Below, piece by piece: positions 8,800 through 17,144 of a stretch of 64,000 bases of DNA. How positions within the stretch are numbered: position 1 is the stretch's first letter; every line of letters begins with the position of its first letter. The notes under the pieces were generated by a model. The model was not told the DNA's origin, did no database searches, and saw only the letters and a program-made list of their open reading frames with translations. Both the position numbers and the translations under genes were made by a program. The DNA is from AV69 sp963742315 (lineage in GTDB: Bacteria; Verrucomicrobiota; Verrucomicrobiia; Chthoniobacterales; UBA10450), in NCBI GenBank assembly GCA_963742315.1, contig CAVULE010000008.1, positions 7,441-71,440 on the forward strand, read 5' to 3'.

Positions 8800-9644
8800 G
8801 CGTTGACCTGGCTTGCTGAAGCGACGGACGCGGAATTCTTCCTCGATCGATCTGCATCACCGGCATGGGCGATTTTCGTTCGCTTATGCAGGTCGCGAAG
8901 GACGCGCAGCTCGTCCGCGGTCGGCGCCGCAACGACGTCCACGGTGTCGGCAACTGACAGTGGCCAGCCTGTTGCTGCGCGGATTTTGTCCACACTGACG
9001 TTTTCATAGCGAGCGACTAGAGTGAGCTCCTGCGAACCGGTCGCCGGCTTGAGTACGCCCAAATCGGTGATCACAGCCTGGGGACCCGCACCGGGCATGG
9101 CGCGCTGTGCTCGCTCGCCATTTCCATTGAGGAAGCCTGCACTCGTGCAAAAATCCAGTTTCGCGACAAAGCTTCGCGGTGACTGCTTCAGCACCACAAA
9201 GATTTTCTTGGCGTGGAGCGCAATTTCCGGCGCACCACCGGCACCCGGCAGCCGCGTCTTCGGTTTGCCGTAGCCGCCGATCACCGTGGTATTGAGATTA
9301 CCAAAGCGATCAATCTGCGCTGCGCCAAGAAAGCCGACATCGATGCGACCAGCCTGCAGCCAATAAGAAAAAATTTCTGGTAAGGGTACCACGGCGTCTG
9401 CGGTCTCGGCCAGTTCGCCATCGCCGATCGACAACGGCAATACATTAGGGTGGGTGCCAATGGCGCCGGACTCGTAGATTAGAACCAAGTCGGGTGCGTG
9501 AGTCAGACGCGCAAGATTCGCGGCCGCCGACGGCACGCCGATGCCGACGAAGCAAACACAGCCCGGCTGAATCAGGCGCGCGGCCGCGATCGTCATCATT
9601 TCGTCCGGGGTATATGAATGTGCTGAGGATGAATGGACACTCAT
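8796..9644 (-). CDS. CoA-transferase family I, subunit B (3-oxoadipate/glutaconate type)
   Basis: The 282-residue subunit carries the catalytic glutamate E58 in LVLIYESGAIG, the residue that forms the CoA thioester in family I CoA-transferases, and GAAQIDRFGNLN further on. Partner of the A subunit directly upstream, it would move CoA from a donor such as succinyl-CoA onto a carboxylic acid. Its size and the split A/B architecture match CatJ/GctB-like proteins rather than the shorter PcaJ. The start at 9644 overlaps the A-subunit stop as ATGA, and the longer open frame to 9713 runs into that gene. With the PcaF-type thiolase and PcaR-type regulator nearby, a 3-oxoacid is the likely substrate, but the exact acid is unknown. 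Confidence 0.85.
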   Translation of the reverse strand: MSVHSSSAHSYTPDEMMTIAAARLIQPGCVCFVGIGVPSAAANLARLTHAPDLVLIYESGAIGTHPNVLPLSIGDGELAETADAVVPLPEIFSYWLQAGRIDVGFLGAAQIDRFGNLNTTVIGGYGKPKTRLPGAGGAPEIALHAKKIFVVLKQSPRSFVAKLDFCTSAGFLNGNGERAQRAMPGAGPQAVITDLGVLKPATGSQELTLVARYENVSVDKIRAATGWPLSVADTVDVVAAPTADELRVLRDLHKRTKIAHAGDADRSRKNSASVASASQVNA

Positions 9645-10486
9645 GCTGCCTCCGCCAAGCTTTCCAGGAATTCCGCGTGGTCGCGACTGCAAAGCACGTG
9701 CTTGGTTATCCACGCAGTGAACCGGTCGCGGTCGCGGGCGATCTTATCCCAAGCCAAGTAAAAAGCGTTGTCCCGCGCGTAGTAGCCATGCGCATAAGAG
9801 GGGTACGCACCCGTAGGCACCTCGGCAATCGCCGTGACGACCCAGTGCGGCAAAACGATTGCATTCATAGGCGCCTCCAGGGACTCAACGATTTCTTCAA
9901 CCGTGACGATGAGCGTGGTTGCCGCCAAGGCCGCCTCTTTCTGGGCGCCAACAATGCCGCGAATGAGAATGTTGCCCTGGCGATCGGCGGCTTGGGCGTG
10001 CAAGACGGTGACATCTGGATTGATCGCGGGCACAGTCGCGATCATCTCGTTTGTATACGGGCAACGTACTTCGCGAATTTGCGCGTTGACACCGGAGAGG
10101 TCGGTTCCGACGTAGCCGCGCAGCATTCCGAATGGCAGCCGCGCCGCGCCTGCGGTGTAGGCCACCGCCATCCCTGCGTGCGAATGTTCGTGGATCGTTA
10201 AACGGCGCGGCCAATCATTTTCGACCGCATCGCGCAGCCGATGCAGCGAACCGACGCCGGGATTGCCACCCCAGGAAAACGTCAGTGCGCGGGCACAACC
10301 AGCACCAATCAATTGATCGTAGATCAGGTCCGGCGTCATCCGGATCAGATGCAGATCGCGTTTTTTCTGGCGCAAAATTTCGTGCCCGGCAGCGAACGGA
10401 ATCAGATGGGTAAAACCTTCCAGCGCCACGCTCTGACCATCGTGGATATATCGATCGATGACTTCCTGTAAGCTGCCGAGCTGCAT
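9641..10486 (-). CDS. CoA-transferase family I, subunit A (3-oxoadipate/glutaconate type)
   Basis: The 281-residue A subunit pairs with the overlapping B subunit (ATGA junction at 9641-9644). It starts MQLGSLQEVIDRYIHDGQSVALEGFTH, the family I fold, with LIRMTPDLIYDQLIGAGCARALTFSWGGNPGVG and HSHAGMAVAYTAGAARLPFG typical of the CatI/GctA branch (about 280 residues) used for 3-oxoadipate, glutaconate and similar dicarboxylates. It follows the aldehyde dehydrogenase with a 3-bp gap, so the acid made by that enzyme is a natural candidate for activation. Specificity cannot be resolved by eye. Confidence 0.85.
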   Translation of the reverse strand: MQLGSLQEVIDRYIHDGQSVALEGFTHLIPFAAGHEILRQKKRDLHLIRMTPDLIYDQLIGAGCARALTFSWGGNPGVGSLHRLRDAVENDWPRRLTIHEHSHAGMAVAYTAGAARLPFGMLRGYVGTDLSGVNAQIREVRCPYTNEMIATVPAINPDVTVLHAQAADRQGNILIRGIVGAQKEAALAATTLIVTVEEIVESLEAPMNAIVLPHWVVTAIAEVPTGAYPSYAHGYYARDNAFYLAWDKIARDRDRFTAWITKHVLCSRDHAEFLESLAEAA

Positions 10487-10489
10487 CGC

Positions 10490-12058
10490 CTATTCCACTT
10501 TTGTCTGCGATTGTTCGCGCTGGTACTGCGCCAAATAATAGAACGAGGCGATGCCCTTGCCCGAGGAGCCCGATCCTTTCCAGCCGCCGAAAGGCTGATA
10601 GCCGGGCCAGGCGCCGGTCGTGGCCCCTTGCGGACGATTAACGTAGGTAACTCCCGCCTCAATGTTGTCGAAGAAGTAGGCCGCATCTTCATCATTTCCG
10701 TAGCAACCGGCAGTCAGTCCGAATCGGGAATCATTGGCCAGTTGCACCGCTTCCGCGCGATCACGCACGCGACAAAGCATCGTGATCGGCACGAACATTT
10801 CCTCTTTGAACAGCGGATGCGTGGCCGGCGCTTCAGCCAGCGTCGGCGCGACAAAATAGCCGTGCGCCAGTTCACCTTCGGCCAAACGTTTGCCGCCGGA
10901 CAAAATGCGCGCGCCGTTTTCGGTAAGTTCTTTACTGTAACGCTCGTAGTTTTTCAGCGCGCTGGCCGTGGTCACCGGCCCGAGCCAGTTTTTCTGCAGC
11001 GAGGGATCGCCAATCGTAATCGCAGCGATTTTTTCCTGGAGCCTTTTGATCAACGGATCCGCGACTTTGTCATCAACGTAGATTCGCGACACCGCCGAGC
11101 ACTTTTGTCCGCTCAATCCAAACGCGGAACGCACAATCCCGTCGGCCGCGCGATCGAGATCTGCATTCGCCGTCACAATGCAAGCGTTCTTGCCGCCCAT
11201 TTCGGCGATGCACGGCCGCGGATACACGCCACTGGCCATGGTGCGATAGATATGCATTCCAACGTCAACCGATCCGGTGAAGGTGACTCCGGCGGTATTG
11301 GGATGGTTTAGCAAAGCCTCACCAACTACGCTGCCGCCACCATTGAGATAATTGAAGACTCCCCGCGGAAGGCCGGCATCGCGTATACAATCTGCGAGCA
11401 AACGTCCCGACCACGGCGTATCGGTCGCAGTTTTCAACACGACTGTGTTTCCTGTAATTAAAGCGGCAGCGACCGGGCCGCCGGCAAGTGCGAACGGAAA
11501 GTTATACGGTGCGATGACCACCCAGACACCGTAAGGCTTCATCACGCTACGATTGTGCGAACGGAAATCCGGAAGCGGATCATCGGGCAAAGGATGATCG
11601 AATCCGTTTTGTCCGGCATAATCATCCGCGTAAAGATTGAAAAAGTCCGCTGTCTCCTGCACTTCTCCCAGCCCTTCCATCCGATTCTTTCCAACTTCCA
11701 ACGACATCGCTGCGGCGATATCGTAAACGCGTTCTTCGATCAGCGCGGCGACGCGCTTCAGCAGACGCACACGCTCTTCCATGGGCGCTGCGCGCCATCC
11801 TGGAAAGGCGGCTTGGGCCGCGGCCATGGCGTCGTTCACATCATCAACAGTGGCGAGCGAGAAATGACCGAGGACGCGCCGCTGATCGATCGGGCTGCGT
11901 CGAGTGTCGTGCTTCGCGGTGACACGGTCCTCACCATTAATGTAGAGAGGATGGGTCGCGCCTAACGAGCGATTGAGTTCAGCCAGCGCAGCGTCAAAAC
12001 GCGTGTGCATCTCCGCCGGCGGATTGAACATGGTTGCGTAGGTCAGTTTGAAATTCAT
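10490..12058 (-). CDS. NAD(P)-dependent aldehyde dehydrogenase, P5C dehydrogenase-like
   Basis: Aldehyde dehydrogenase superfamily member of 522 residues with the general base E286 in CIAEMGGKNACIV and the nucleophile C320 in GLSGQKCSAVSRIYV. The N-terminal MNFKLTYATMFNPP and the C-terminal GYQPFGGWKGSGSSGKG segment resemble 1-pyrroline-5-carboxylate dehydrogenases (RocA/PruA), which act on glutamate semialdehyde, but the operon context suggests another semialdehyde produced by one of the two aminotransferases. Its ATG overlaps the stop of the upstream aminotransferase by 4 bp and the CoA-transferase A gene follows after 3 bp. The acid it makes would be the CoA-transferase substrate (inference). 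Confidence 0.88.
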   Translation of the reverse strand: MNFKLTYATMFNPPAEMHTRFDAALAELNRSLGATHPLYINGEDRVTAKHDTRRSPIDQRRVLGHFSLATVDDVNDAMAAAQAAFPGWRAAPMEERVRLLKRVAALIEERVYDIAAAMSLEVGKNRMEGLGEVQETADFFNLYADDYAGQNGFDHPLPDDPLPDFRSHNRSVMKPYGVWVVIAPYNFPFALAGGPVAAALITGNTVVLKTATDTPWSGRLLADCIRDAGLPRGVFNYLNGGGSVVGEALLNHPNTAGVTFTGSVDVGMHIYRTMASGVYPRPCIAEMGGKNACIVTANADLDRAADGIVRSAFGLSGQKCSAVSRIYVDDKVADPLIKRLQEKIAAITIGDPSLQKNWLGPVTTASALKNYERYSKELTENGARILSGGKRLAEGELAHGYFVAPTLAEAPATHPLFKEEMFVPITMLCRVRDRAEAVQLANDSRFGLTAGCYGNDEDAAYFFDNIEAGVTYVNRPQGATTGAWPGYQPFGGWKGSGSSGKGIASFYYLAQYQREQSQTKVE

Positions 12059-13368
12059 GCAGACTCCATTTCACTTAACAGGCGATCGAGCAAGGCCAAG
12101 GCGTCGCTCAGTTCGCGTTCTTCAATCATTAGAGGCGGTGCCAGGATGATCAGGTTTCCGCGTACAGCAAAGGATACACCGAGAGCGCGCGCTTTCTGAA
12201 CAAGGGCTGTCAGTTGCGGAGGCGTTTCCGGCCAGGAGGCCAACGGTGTGCGGCTGATTGGGTCACTGACCAGTTCGACGATAGCGAACAAACCGTGGCC
12301 ACCGCGAACGTCGCCGATCACACGATGTTTTTGCTGGAGGCGCTTTAATTCGAGCAACATCGCACCACCCAAATGGCGCGAGCGTTCGATTAATTTTTCG
12401 TCTTCATAAGCGCGGATTGCCGCCAGTCCCGCAGCGCAAGTCAGGGGATGGCCAAAGTAAGTTAAGCCGGTGAACAGCATCTGCGTTTCTAAATGCCGGA
12501 CGACATTTTCGTTAATCACGACAGTGCCGAGCGGCAAATGTGCACCGGTCAGCCCTTTCGCGAGTGTCATCAGATCTGGTTTGCCAGCGTCACCGTATCG
12601 TTGCCACGCAAACCATTCGCCACAGCGGCCAAAAGCGCTCATCACTTCATCCGCAATCAGGAATATGCCGCGAGAACGTGTCAGCTCACGTAAACCCGGC
12701 CAATAATTGTCCGGCGCCACGATGCCATTCGTGCCGGCATTGGGCTCCATCAGGACTGCCGCAACCGACTTTGCGCCTTTGCGGTCGATTTCATCGGCAA
12801 CGGCCGCGACGGCACGCTCGCCGCACTCGATTTCGTTGGTGCTACCAAACGGACAGCGATACGCATAGGGCGATGCGACCCGCGTAACGCCGTAACGCTC
12901 CGGATCAACCTGATGACGCGTACGCGTGTCTCCGGAGAATGCCATGCAGGCATAGCTGGCACCGTGGTAGGAACGATCGCGCGTGATGATCCAGCCCTGC
13001 GGGAGTCCACGCGCTTGCCGAGCGAACTTGACCGCGTGCTCATTCGCGTCGGCGCCGGCCACGGTAAAAAATACCCGACCATTCCTGAAACCAGCCTTCT
13101 CCAGCAAGGCTTCGGCGAGTTCGGCACGGGGTTGGGTCCCCCAAGCGGAGGTGACAAAACATAAACGCTCAGCCTGCTCACGAATCGCTTTAACCACCTT
13201 GGGATGCTGATGACCCAGGTTGCTGCATTCAGATAGACTGCTCATATCGAGATAATCATGGCCGTCGGCGTCCCAGAAATGGGCGCCCCGTCCGCCGATA
13301 ATGGTCGGGGCCTGCCATTGCGCCGGCACACACCAGCTATGCAAGACGCTATCGCGCTCGCTGATCAC
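12055..13368 (-). CDS. Class III aminotransferase, taurine/beta-alanine-pyruvate type
   Basis: First gene of the six-gene minus-strand operon, 437 residues. It has the class III PLP fold with D240 in IADEVMSAFGRCGEW and the Schiff-base lysine K271 in LMTLAKGLTGAHLPLG; the latter block and FTGLTYFGHPLTCAAGLAAI resemble taurine-pyruvate and beta-alanine-pyruvate aminotransferases, which act on terminal amines and give aldehydes. The ATG at 13368 is 33 bp from a palindromic operator in the divergent promoter region. It overlaps the aldehyde dehydrogenase by 4 bp, consistent with passing an aldehyde product on. Confidence 0.87.
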   Translation of the reverse strand: MISERDSVLHSWCVPAQWQAPTIIGGRGAHFWDADGHDYLDMSSLSECSNLGHQHPKVVKAIREQAERLCFVTSAWGTQPRAELAEALLEKAGFRNGRVFFTVAGADANEHAVKFARQARGLPQGWIITRDRSYHGASYACMAFSGDTRTRHQVDPERYGVTRVASPYAYRCPFGSTNEIECGERAVAAVADEIDRKGAKSVAAVLMEPNAGTNGIVAPDNYWPGLRELTRSRGIFLIADEVMSAFGRCGEWFAWQRYGDAGKPDLMTLAKGLTGAHLPLGTVVINENVVRHLETQMLFTGLTYFGHPLTCAAGLAAIRAYEDEKLIERSRHLGGAMLLELKRLQQKHRVIGDVRGGHGLFAIVELVSDPISRTPLASWPETPPQLTALVQKARALGVSFAVRGNLIILAPPLMIEERELSDALALLDRLLSEMESA

Positions 13369-13400
13369 GGGAGAGGCCTTCTCGTACCGGTTGTCCCTAC

Positions 13401-13415
13401 GTTCGATAATCGAAC
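13401..13415. promoter_or_regulatory. Perfect 15-bp palindrome, probable PcaR/PcaU-type operator
   Basis: GTTCGATAATCGAAC is a perfect inverted repeat (7-bp arms, central A) midway between the divergent aminotransferase operon and the IclR-family regulator. From memory of the family, PcaR of Pseudomonas and PcaU/PobR of Acinetobacter recognise sequences close to GTTCGATAATCGCAC; this site differs in one base. On the minus strand it would overlap a plausible -10 for the operon (TTGTGC, 17 bp, TCGATT), as PcaR does at pcaI. A weaker match, ATTCGCATTGCGCAC, lies 19 bp further on (13420-13434), which would place two sites on the same helix face. Confidence 0.72.
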
Positions 13416-13488
13416 ATTAATTCGCATTGCGCACAACATAAAACCTTATTAAACTCCCGCTGTCAATCCATCATTGAAGCCTTCTTCC

Positions 13489-14310
13489 ATGGCGTTTCGC
13501 TCGTCGTTCACCGATAGCCCTGATTACATTCAATCGCTCGACCGCGGCTTGCAGGTATTGCGAGCGTTCAGCCGCGAACGACCCCGTTGCACCCTCTCCG
13601 AAATTGCCGCGCACATCGGCCTGTCGCGCGCGGTGGCCCGGCGCAGCTTGTTAACCCTCCAACATCTCGGCTATGTGGCCGCGCAAGGCCGGCATTTTTT
13701 TCTGACACCGCGGATACTCGAACTGGGCTACAGCTATCTTTCTTCGCTGGACCTGACTGAGTTGGCGCATGAGGCGATGGAACAGTTGTCGCAGCGAGTG
13801 GGCGAGTCGTGCTCGATGGCGGTGCTGGATGGGAGCGAGATCGTTTATGTAGCTCGCGTTGCGGTTCGTCGCCTCATGAGTGTCGCGCTCGGGGTCGGCG
13901 CGCGGTTGCCGGCATTCGCCGCCTCGATGGGTCGTGTCCTCTTGGCGGACAAATCGGACAGCGAACTCTCCGCCTGGTTGCGCGAAAATACGTTTCGCCC
14001 GATTACCGCGCACACCATCTACAAGGCCCGCGCCCTGCAAGCAGAAATCTTGAAGGTGCGGCGCCAAGGCTACGCCTTCGTCTCGCAAGAACTGGAGCTG
14101 GGACTTTGCTCGATCGCTGTGCCGGTCCGTTCCGGTATGGGCGTGGCCGTGTGCGGTCTGAACGTCAGCATGCGTTACAGCGACGACGTAAAAGCGATGG
14201 CGCTGAAAAAAACGTTGCCCGCTTTGCATCGCGCGCGTCAGGCGATTGAACGGACGGTAGCACGCGATGGTTGGCGGCCGCTGATGGTTTCCCGGAGCGC
14301 ATATGGCTGA
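13489..14310 (+). CDS. IclR-family regulator, PcaR/PcaU/PobR branch
   Basis: The 273-residue protein has an N-terminal winged helix-turn-helix (YIQSLDRGLQVLRAFSRERPRCTLSEIAAHIGLSRAVARRSLLTL, residues about 13-60) and a C-terminal IclR effector domain with VALGVGARLPAFAASMGRVLLA and QELELGLCSIAVPVR, segments typical of regulators of protocatechuate and 3-oxoadipate catabolism. It is divergent from the six-gene operon, with a PcaR-like palindrome between, and overlaps the thiolase start by 8 bp. It probably controls both arms with a CoA-pathway intermediate as effector (inference). The ATG at 13489 is preferred; a TTG five codons upstream is an alternative. Confidence 0.88.
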   Translation: MAFRSSFTDSPDYIQSLDRGLQVLRAFSRERPRCTLSEIAAHIGLSRAVARRSLLTLQHLGYVAAQGRHFFLTPRILELGYSYLSSLDLTELAHEAMEQLSQRVGESCSMAVLDGSEIVYVARVAVRRLMSVALGVGARLPAFAASMGRVLLADKSDSELSAWLRENTFRPITAHTIYKARALQAEILKVRRQGYAFVSQELELGLCSIAVPVRSGMGVAVCGLNVSMRYSDDVKAMALKKTLPALHRARQAIERTVARDGWRPLMVSRSAYG

Positions 14311-15502
14311 TGTTTTTATTGCGGCAGCAACTCGAACACCGTTCGGTCGCTATGGCGGGCGGCTGGCGGGGTTGCGCTGCGACGATCTGGCCGCGGCGCC
14401 CGTGACGTCATTGATGGCACGTTATCCTGGAATGGACTGGGGTGCTGTCGATGAAGTTGTCCTCGGTTGCGCCAATCAAGCCGGCGAAGACAACCGCAAT
14501 GTTGCCCGCATGGCCGCGCTGCTGTCCGGTCTGCCGGAAACAGTGCCGGCGGTGACGGTGAATCGACTGTGCGCTTCCGGCCTGGAAGCAGTTGGTCAGG
14601 CGGCTCGCGCAATCGCTGGCGGCGATGCGCAGCTGGTGATTGCCGGGGGCGTCGAAAGCATGTCGCGGGCGCCGTTCGTCATAGCCAAGGCTGAAACCGC
14701 CTTCGGTCGCGAGCAAAAACTGGAGGACAGTACTCTCGGATGGCGTTGCATTAACCCGGTGATGCAAGCGCGCTATGGGGTCGATTCGATGATGCAGACG
14801 GCGGACAATCTTGCCCGTGAGCACGGCATCGCCCGCGCCTGTCAAGACGCCTATGCTTGGCGCAGTCAACAGCGCACTGCGCACGCACAGGCGCAAGGCT
14901 GGCTGGCCGAGGAGATAACGGCAGTGCAAGTAGATAACGAAAACATCACCGTAAATGAAGACGAACATCCGCGTCCTAGTGTCACGCTTGAGCAACTCGC
15001 GAAACTTAAGCCTCTGCTGGGCACGGACAGCACCATCACCGCGGGCAATGCCTCCGGTTTAAACGATGGTGCCGGCGCCCTGCTGCTGGCGTCGGCGGCG
15101 GCGCTGGACAAACATGGCTTGCACCCCCTGGCCCGCGTCATCAGCATGGCCGCGGCCGGGGTTCCTCCGCGGATCATGGGCATTGGGCCGGTGCCAGCGA
15201 TCCACAAATTGTTAGCCAAGATCGGCATGCGCCTTAACGACTTCGACCACATCGAAATCAATGAAGCTTTCGCCGCGCAGGTGCTGGCGTGTACGCGTAG
15301 TCTGGGACTGGCCGACGATGCTGAACATGTCAACGGCAACGGCGGCGCGATCTCGCTCGGGCATCCGCTTGGCGCCAGTGGTGCGCGTTTGGTGATGACT
15401 GCCGCCTATGCTTTGCGCAGGCAGCAACAGTCCCGTGCCTTGGTCAGTCTATGCGTGGGTGTTGGCCAAGGTGTCGCTTTGGCCCTCGAGCGGAGTGACT
15501 AA
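14303..15502 (+). CDS. pcaF: Acetyl-CoA acyltransferase, 3-oxoadipyl-CoA thiolase (PcaF) type
   Basis: Thiolase of 399 residues with all three catalytic residues: C90 in VNRLCASGLEAV, H354 in SLGHPLGASGARL and C384 in SLCVGVGQG. The blocks DSTLGWRCINPVMQARYGVDSM and EDEHPRPSVTLEQLAKLKP are characteristic of PcaF, which splits 3-oxoadipyl-CoA to acetyl-CoA and succinyl-CoA. It is translationally coupled to the PcaR-like regulator and lies opposite genes for a CoA-transferase that could supply its substrate. The ring-cleavage genes that normally accompany pcaF are absent from the window. The symbol reflects sequence type; the physiological substrate is inferred. Confidence 0.85.
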   Translation: MADVFIAAATRTPFGRYGGRLAGLRCDDLAAAPVTSLMARYPGMDWGAVDEVVLGCANQAGEDNRNVARMAALLSGLPETVPAVTVNRLCASGLEAVGQAARAIAGGDAQLVIAGGVESMSRAPFVIAKAETAFGREQKLEDSTLGWRCINPVMQARYGVDSMMQTADNLAREHGIARACQDAYAWRSQQRTAHAQAQGWLAEEITAVQVDNENITVNEDEHPRPSVTLEQLAKLKPLLGTDSTITAGNASGLNDGAGALLLASAAALDKHGLHPLARVISMAAAGVPPRIMGIGPVPAIHKLLAKIGMRLNDFDHIEINEAFAAQVLACTRSLGLADDAEHVNGNGGAISLGHPLGASGARLVMTAAYALRRQQQSRALVSLCVGVGQGVALALERSD

Positions 15503-15536
15503 GTCGGGACGCGGCAGATTTCAGCGGCAAAGCACC

Positions 15537-15558
15537 GAAAAGCTTGCGACTGCTTTTC
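15537..15558 (+). terminator. Possible hairpin terminator after the thiolase gene
   Basis: GAAAAGC and GCTTTTC form a 7-bp stem with an 8-nt loop, 35 bp after the thiolase stop. The stem is short and AT-rich and only the TTTT inside its 3' arm resembles a U-tract, so this is a weak intrinsic-terminator candidate. Confidence 0.3.
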
Positions 15559-15657
15559 ATGATGGCGGCATCAACTGCCTCGCGCGTTTCAACGAGTTGC
15601 ATCGCCGTCATCCTAGGAGACCGGCGAATGAAGTAACGCGAGCGGCGGCGAGCATGT

Positions 15658-16122
15658 TCATCTCGTACCGCGTTCGATGAACCGTTTGAAGTTGCGGAGA
15701 TGGAGACCGAGCGCTGTTGTCAGCATTACCGGTTCGACGATGGAGCGGACCTTTATTGTCACCTTGGTCATTCCGCCCACAAGCGAATCGAGAAACACCA
15801 CGCCGACGCGAAAGTCGTCGGAGACGGCCTGCCAGGCGATCCGCCGTTCACGCACACGCATGATAATTTTAACGTTAGTTGTGAGCTGGGCGTCCTTTTT
15901 CGCCCACAAGCACGAGAAGCTGGTCGGACTGGTCTTCTCGATTTTCCTGATCGAACTGATGAACTCCGGAAGCTTTTCAAATTCCAAACAGCGGCGATAA
16001 ACTTCGGCGACCGGAGCGTTCACGATGATGGATCGGCAGTCGGCATTCATGTCGACCAAGACCGGCGTTCGACCTTGCCCTACTGCATCGGTTCGCGATT
16101 GCTTCTGGTCTGTTATGATCAT
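15658..16122 (-). CDS. SRPBCC/START-like protein (polyketide cyclase or COQ10-like)
   Basis: The protein shows the SRPBCC ligand-binding pattern: SIIVNAPVAEVYRRCLEFEKLPEFISSIRKIEK, then a beta-rich middle with VKIIMRVRERRIAWQAVSD and a final amphipathic helix LGLHLRNFKRFIERG. Such proteins bind hydrophobic ligands in a helix-grip cavity, and this variant resembles the cyclase/dehydrase group of putative membrane-stress or lipid-binding proteins. The start is unsettled: ATG at 16122 gives 154 residues, ATG at 16050 would still hold the whole domain, and a GTG at 16209 is possible; none has a clear ribosome-binding site. No functional link with its neighbours is evident. Confidence 0.7.
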   Translation of the reverse strand: MIITDQKQSRTDAVGQGRTPVLVDMNADCRSIIVNAPVAEVYRRCLEFEKLPEFISSIRKIEKTSPTSFSCLWAKKDAQLTTNVKIIMRVRERRIAWQAVSDDFRVGVVFLDSLVGGMTKVTIKVRSIVEPVMLTTALGLHLRNFKRFIERGTR

Positions 16123-16501
16123 CTGTTGAACTGTTGCGCTTGCTGCCTCATCGGCGGCTGATTCCAGCTGCCAGCTAAATTGAACGGCTCCAGATTGAAG
16201 ACGAGCCACGGATTATGGGCAGTGGCTTGCCGCAACCAGCACCGTCGCATCCGGGAGCTCCTTTGCTTATTCTGGTTAACCACTGGATCTTTCATCAAGT
16301 CAGCATACGCGCACGGCAACGGCGCTCGACGGAGCAGTAGCGAGATTTGCTCGTCCGACCGTCGAGAGGGCTGAACGTCTCTCCTTTGAGGGATACAAAA
16401 CAGGACTGACAACGCCGGCCAGCGGTCATATGATTAGAGGCGAAATCAGGCATCCGACAGCCACCGCTTGAAATCCGGAAACGATAGGAAGAAAACGAAC
16501 C
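16123..16501. other. Intergenic region before the two-component genes
   Basis: No convincing gene is seen in this 379-bp stretch. It contains an 8-bp inverted repeat (CTCGACGG 16325-16332 and CCGTCGAG 16359-16366) and a CTC-CTTT-GAG hairpin motif at 16381-16390 preceding the response regulator, which loosely resembles the leader element found upstream of other operons here. It should hold divergent promoters for the SRPBCC gene and the regulator pair. Confidence 0.5.
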
Positions 16502-17134
16502 ATGACCGCGAAGAAAGAACGCATTCACATCTTGATTGCCGACGACCATAGCGTTGTCCGCGAAGGGTTAGTCTCGTTAGTCAAACGCAAGCCAGACATG
16601 AAGGTCGTCGCCGAAGCGAGCAATGGCAGGGAGGCTGTCGACCTTTGGAAGGAACATCGTCCTGACATCACACTGCTCGATTTGCGAATGCCGGAGCTGG
16701 ATGGCGTAGGCGCGATCAAAGAGATCCGCGAATTAGACGAGAACGCGCGCATCGTGGTGCTCACTACCTTTGATGGCGATGAAGACATCTACCGGGCGAT
16801 CAGGGCCGGTGCCAAAGGTTACCTGCTAAAGGATACCGCGCGCGAAGCGTTAATGGATTGCATTCGGACGGTGCACAGTGGCGAGACCTGCATACCGCCT
16901 ATGCTCGCGGCCAAGCTGGCTGATCGCGTCAGCGGCGAAGCATTGAGCGCTCGAGAGATCGAAGTTCTGCAAAGGATCTCCGCTGGCAAGAGCAATAAAG
17001 AGATCGGTGCCGAACTTTTCATCAGCGAAGGCACCGTAAAGACTCACGTCAAAAGCATCTTCAGCAAGCTGGATGTCGTTAGCCGCACGGAAGCGGTCGC
17101 AACCGCCAATCGCCGCGGTTTGATTCAACTCTGA
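16502..17134 (+). CDS. NarL/FixJ-family response regulator
   Basis: Cytoplasmic DNA-binding response regulator of 210 residues. The receiver domain has the acidic pair D14/D15 (IADDH), the phosphoacceptor D60 in DITLLDLRMPELDG and the conserved lysine in GYLLKD. The C-terminal LuxR-type helix-turn-helix reads LSAREIEVLQRISAGKSNKEIGAELFISEGTVKTHVKSIF. The ATG is preceded by AGGAAG at 9 nt spacing. The cognate HisKA_3-type kinase begins 10 bp downstream, so the two form a NarX/NarL- or DesK/DesR-like pair. Targets are unknown. Confidence 0.93.
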   Translation: MTAKKERIHILIADDHSVVREGLVSLVKRKPDMKVVAEASNGREAVDLWKEHRPDITLLDLRMPELDGVGAIKEIRELDENARIVVLTTFDGDEDIYRAIRAGAKGYLLKDTAREALMDCIRTVHSGETCIPPMLAAKLADRVSGEALSAREIEVLQRISAGKSNKEIGAELFISEGTVKTHVKSIFSKLDVVSRTEAVATANRRGLIQL

Positions 17135-17144
17135 CCAATAAGCC

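Noticed and set aside
16381..16390. CTC-CTTT-GAG before the response regulator, as another copy of the leader element
   Set aside because: Spacing to the start is 112 nt rather than 86-89 and the CTAY part is missing; kept only as a possible relative.
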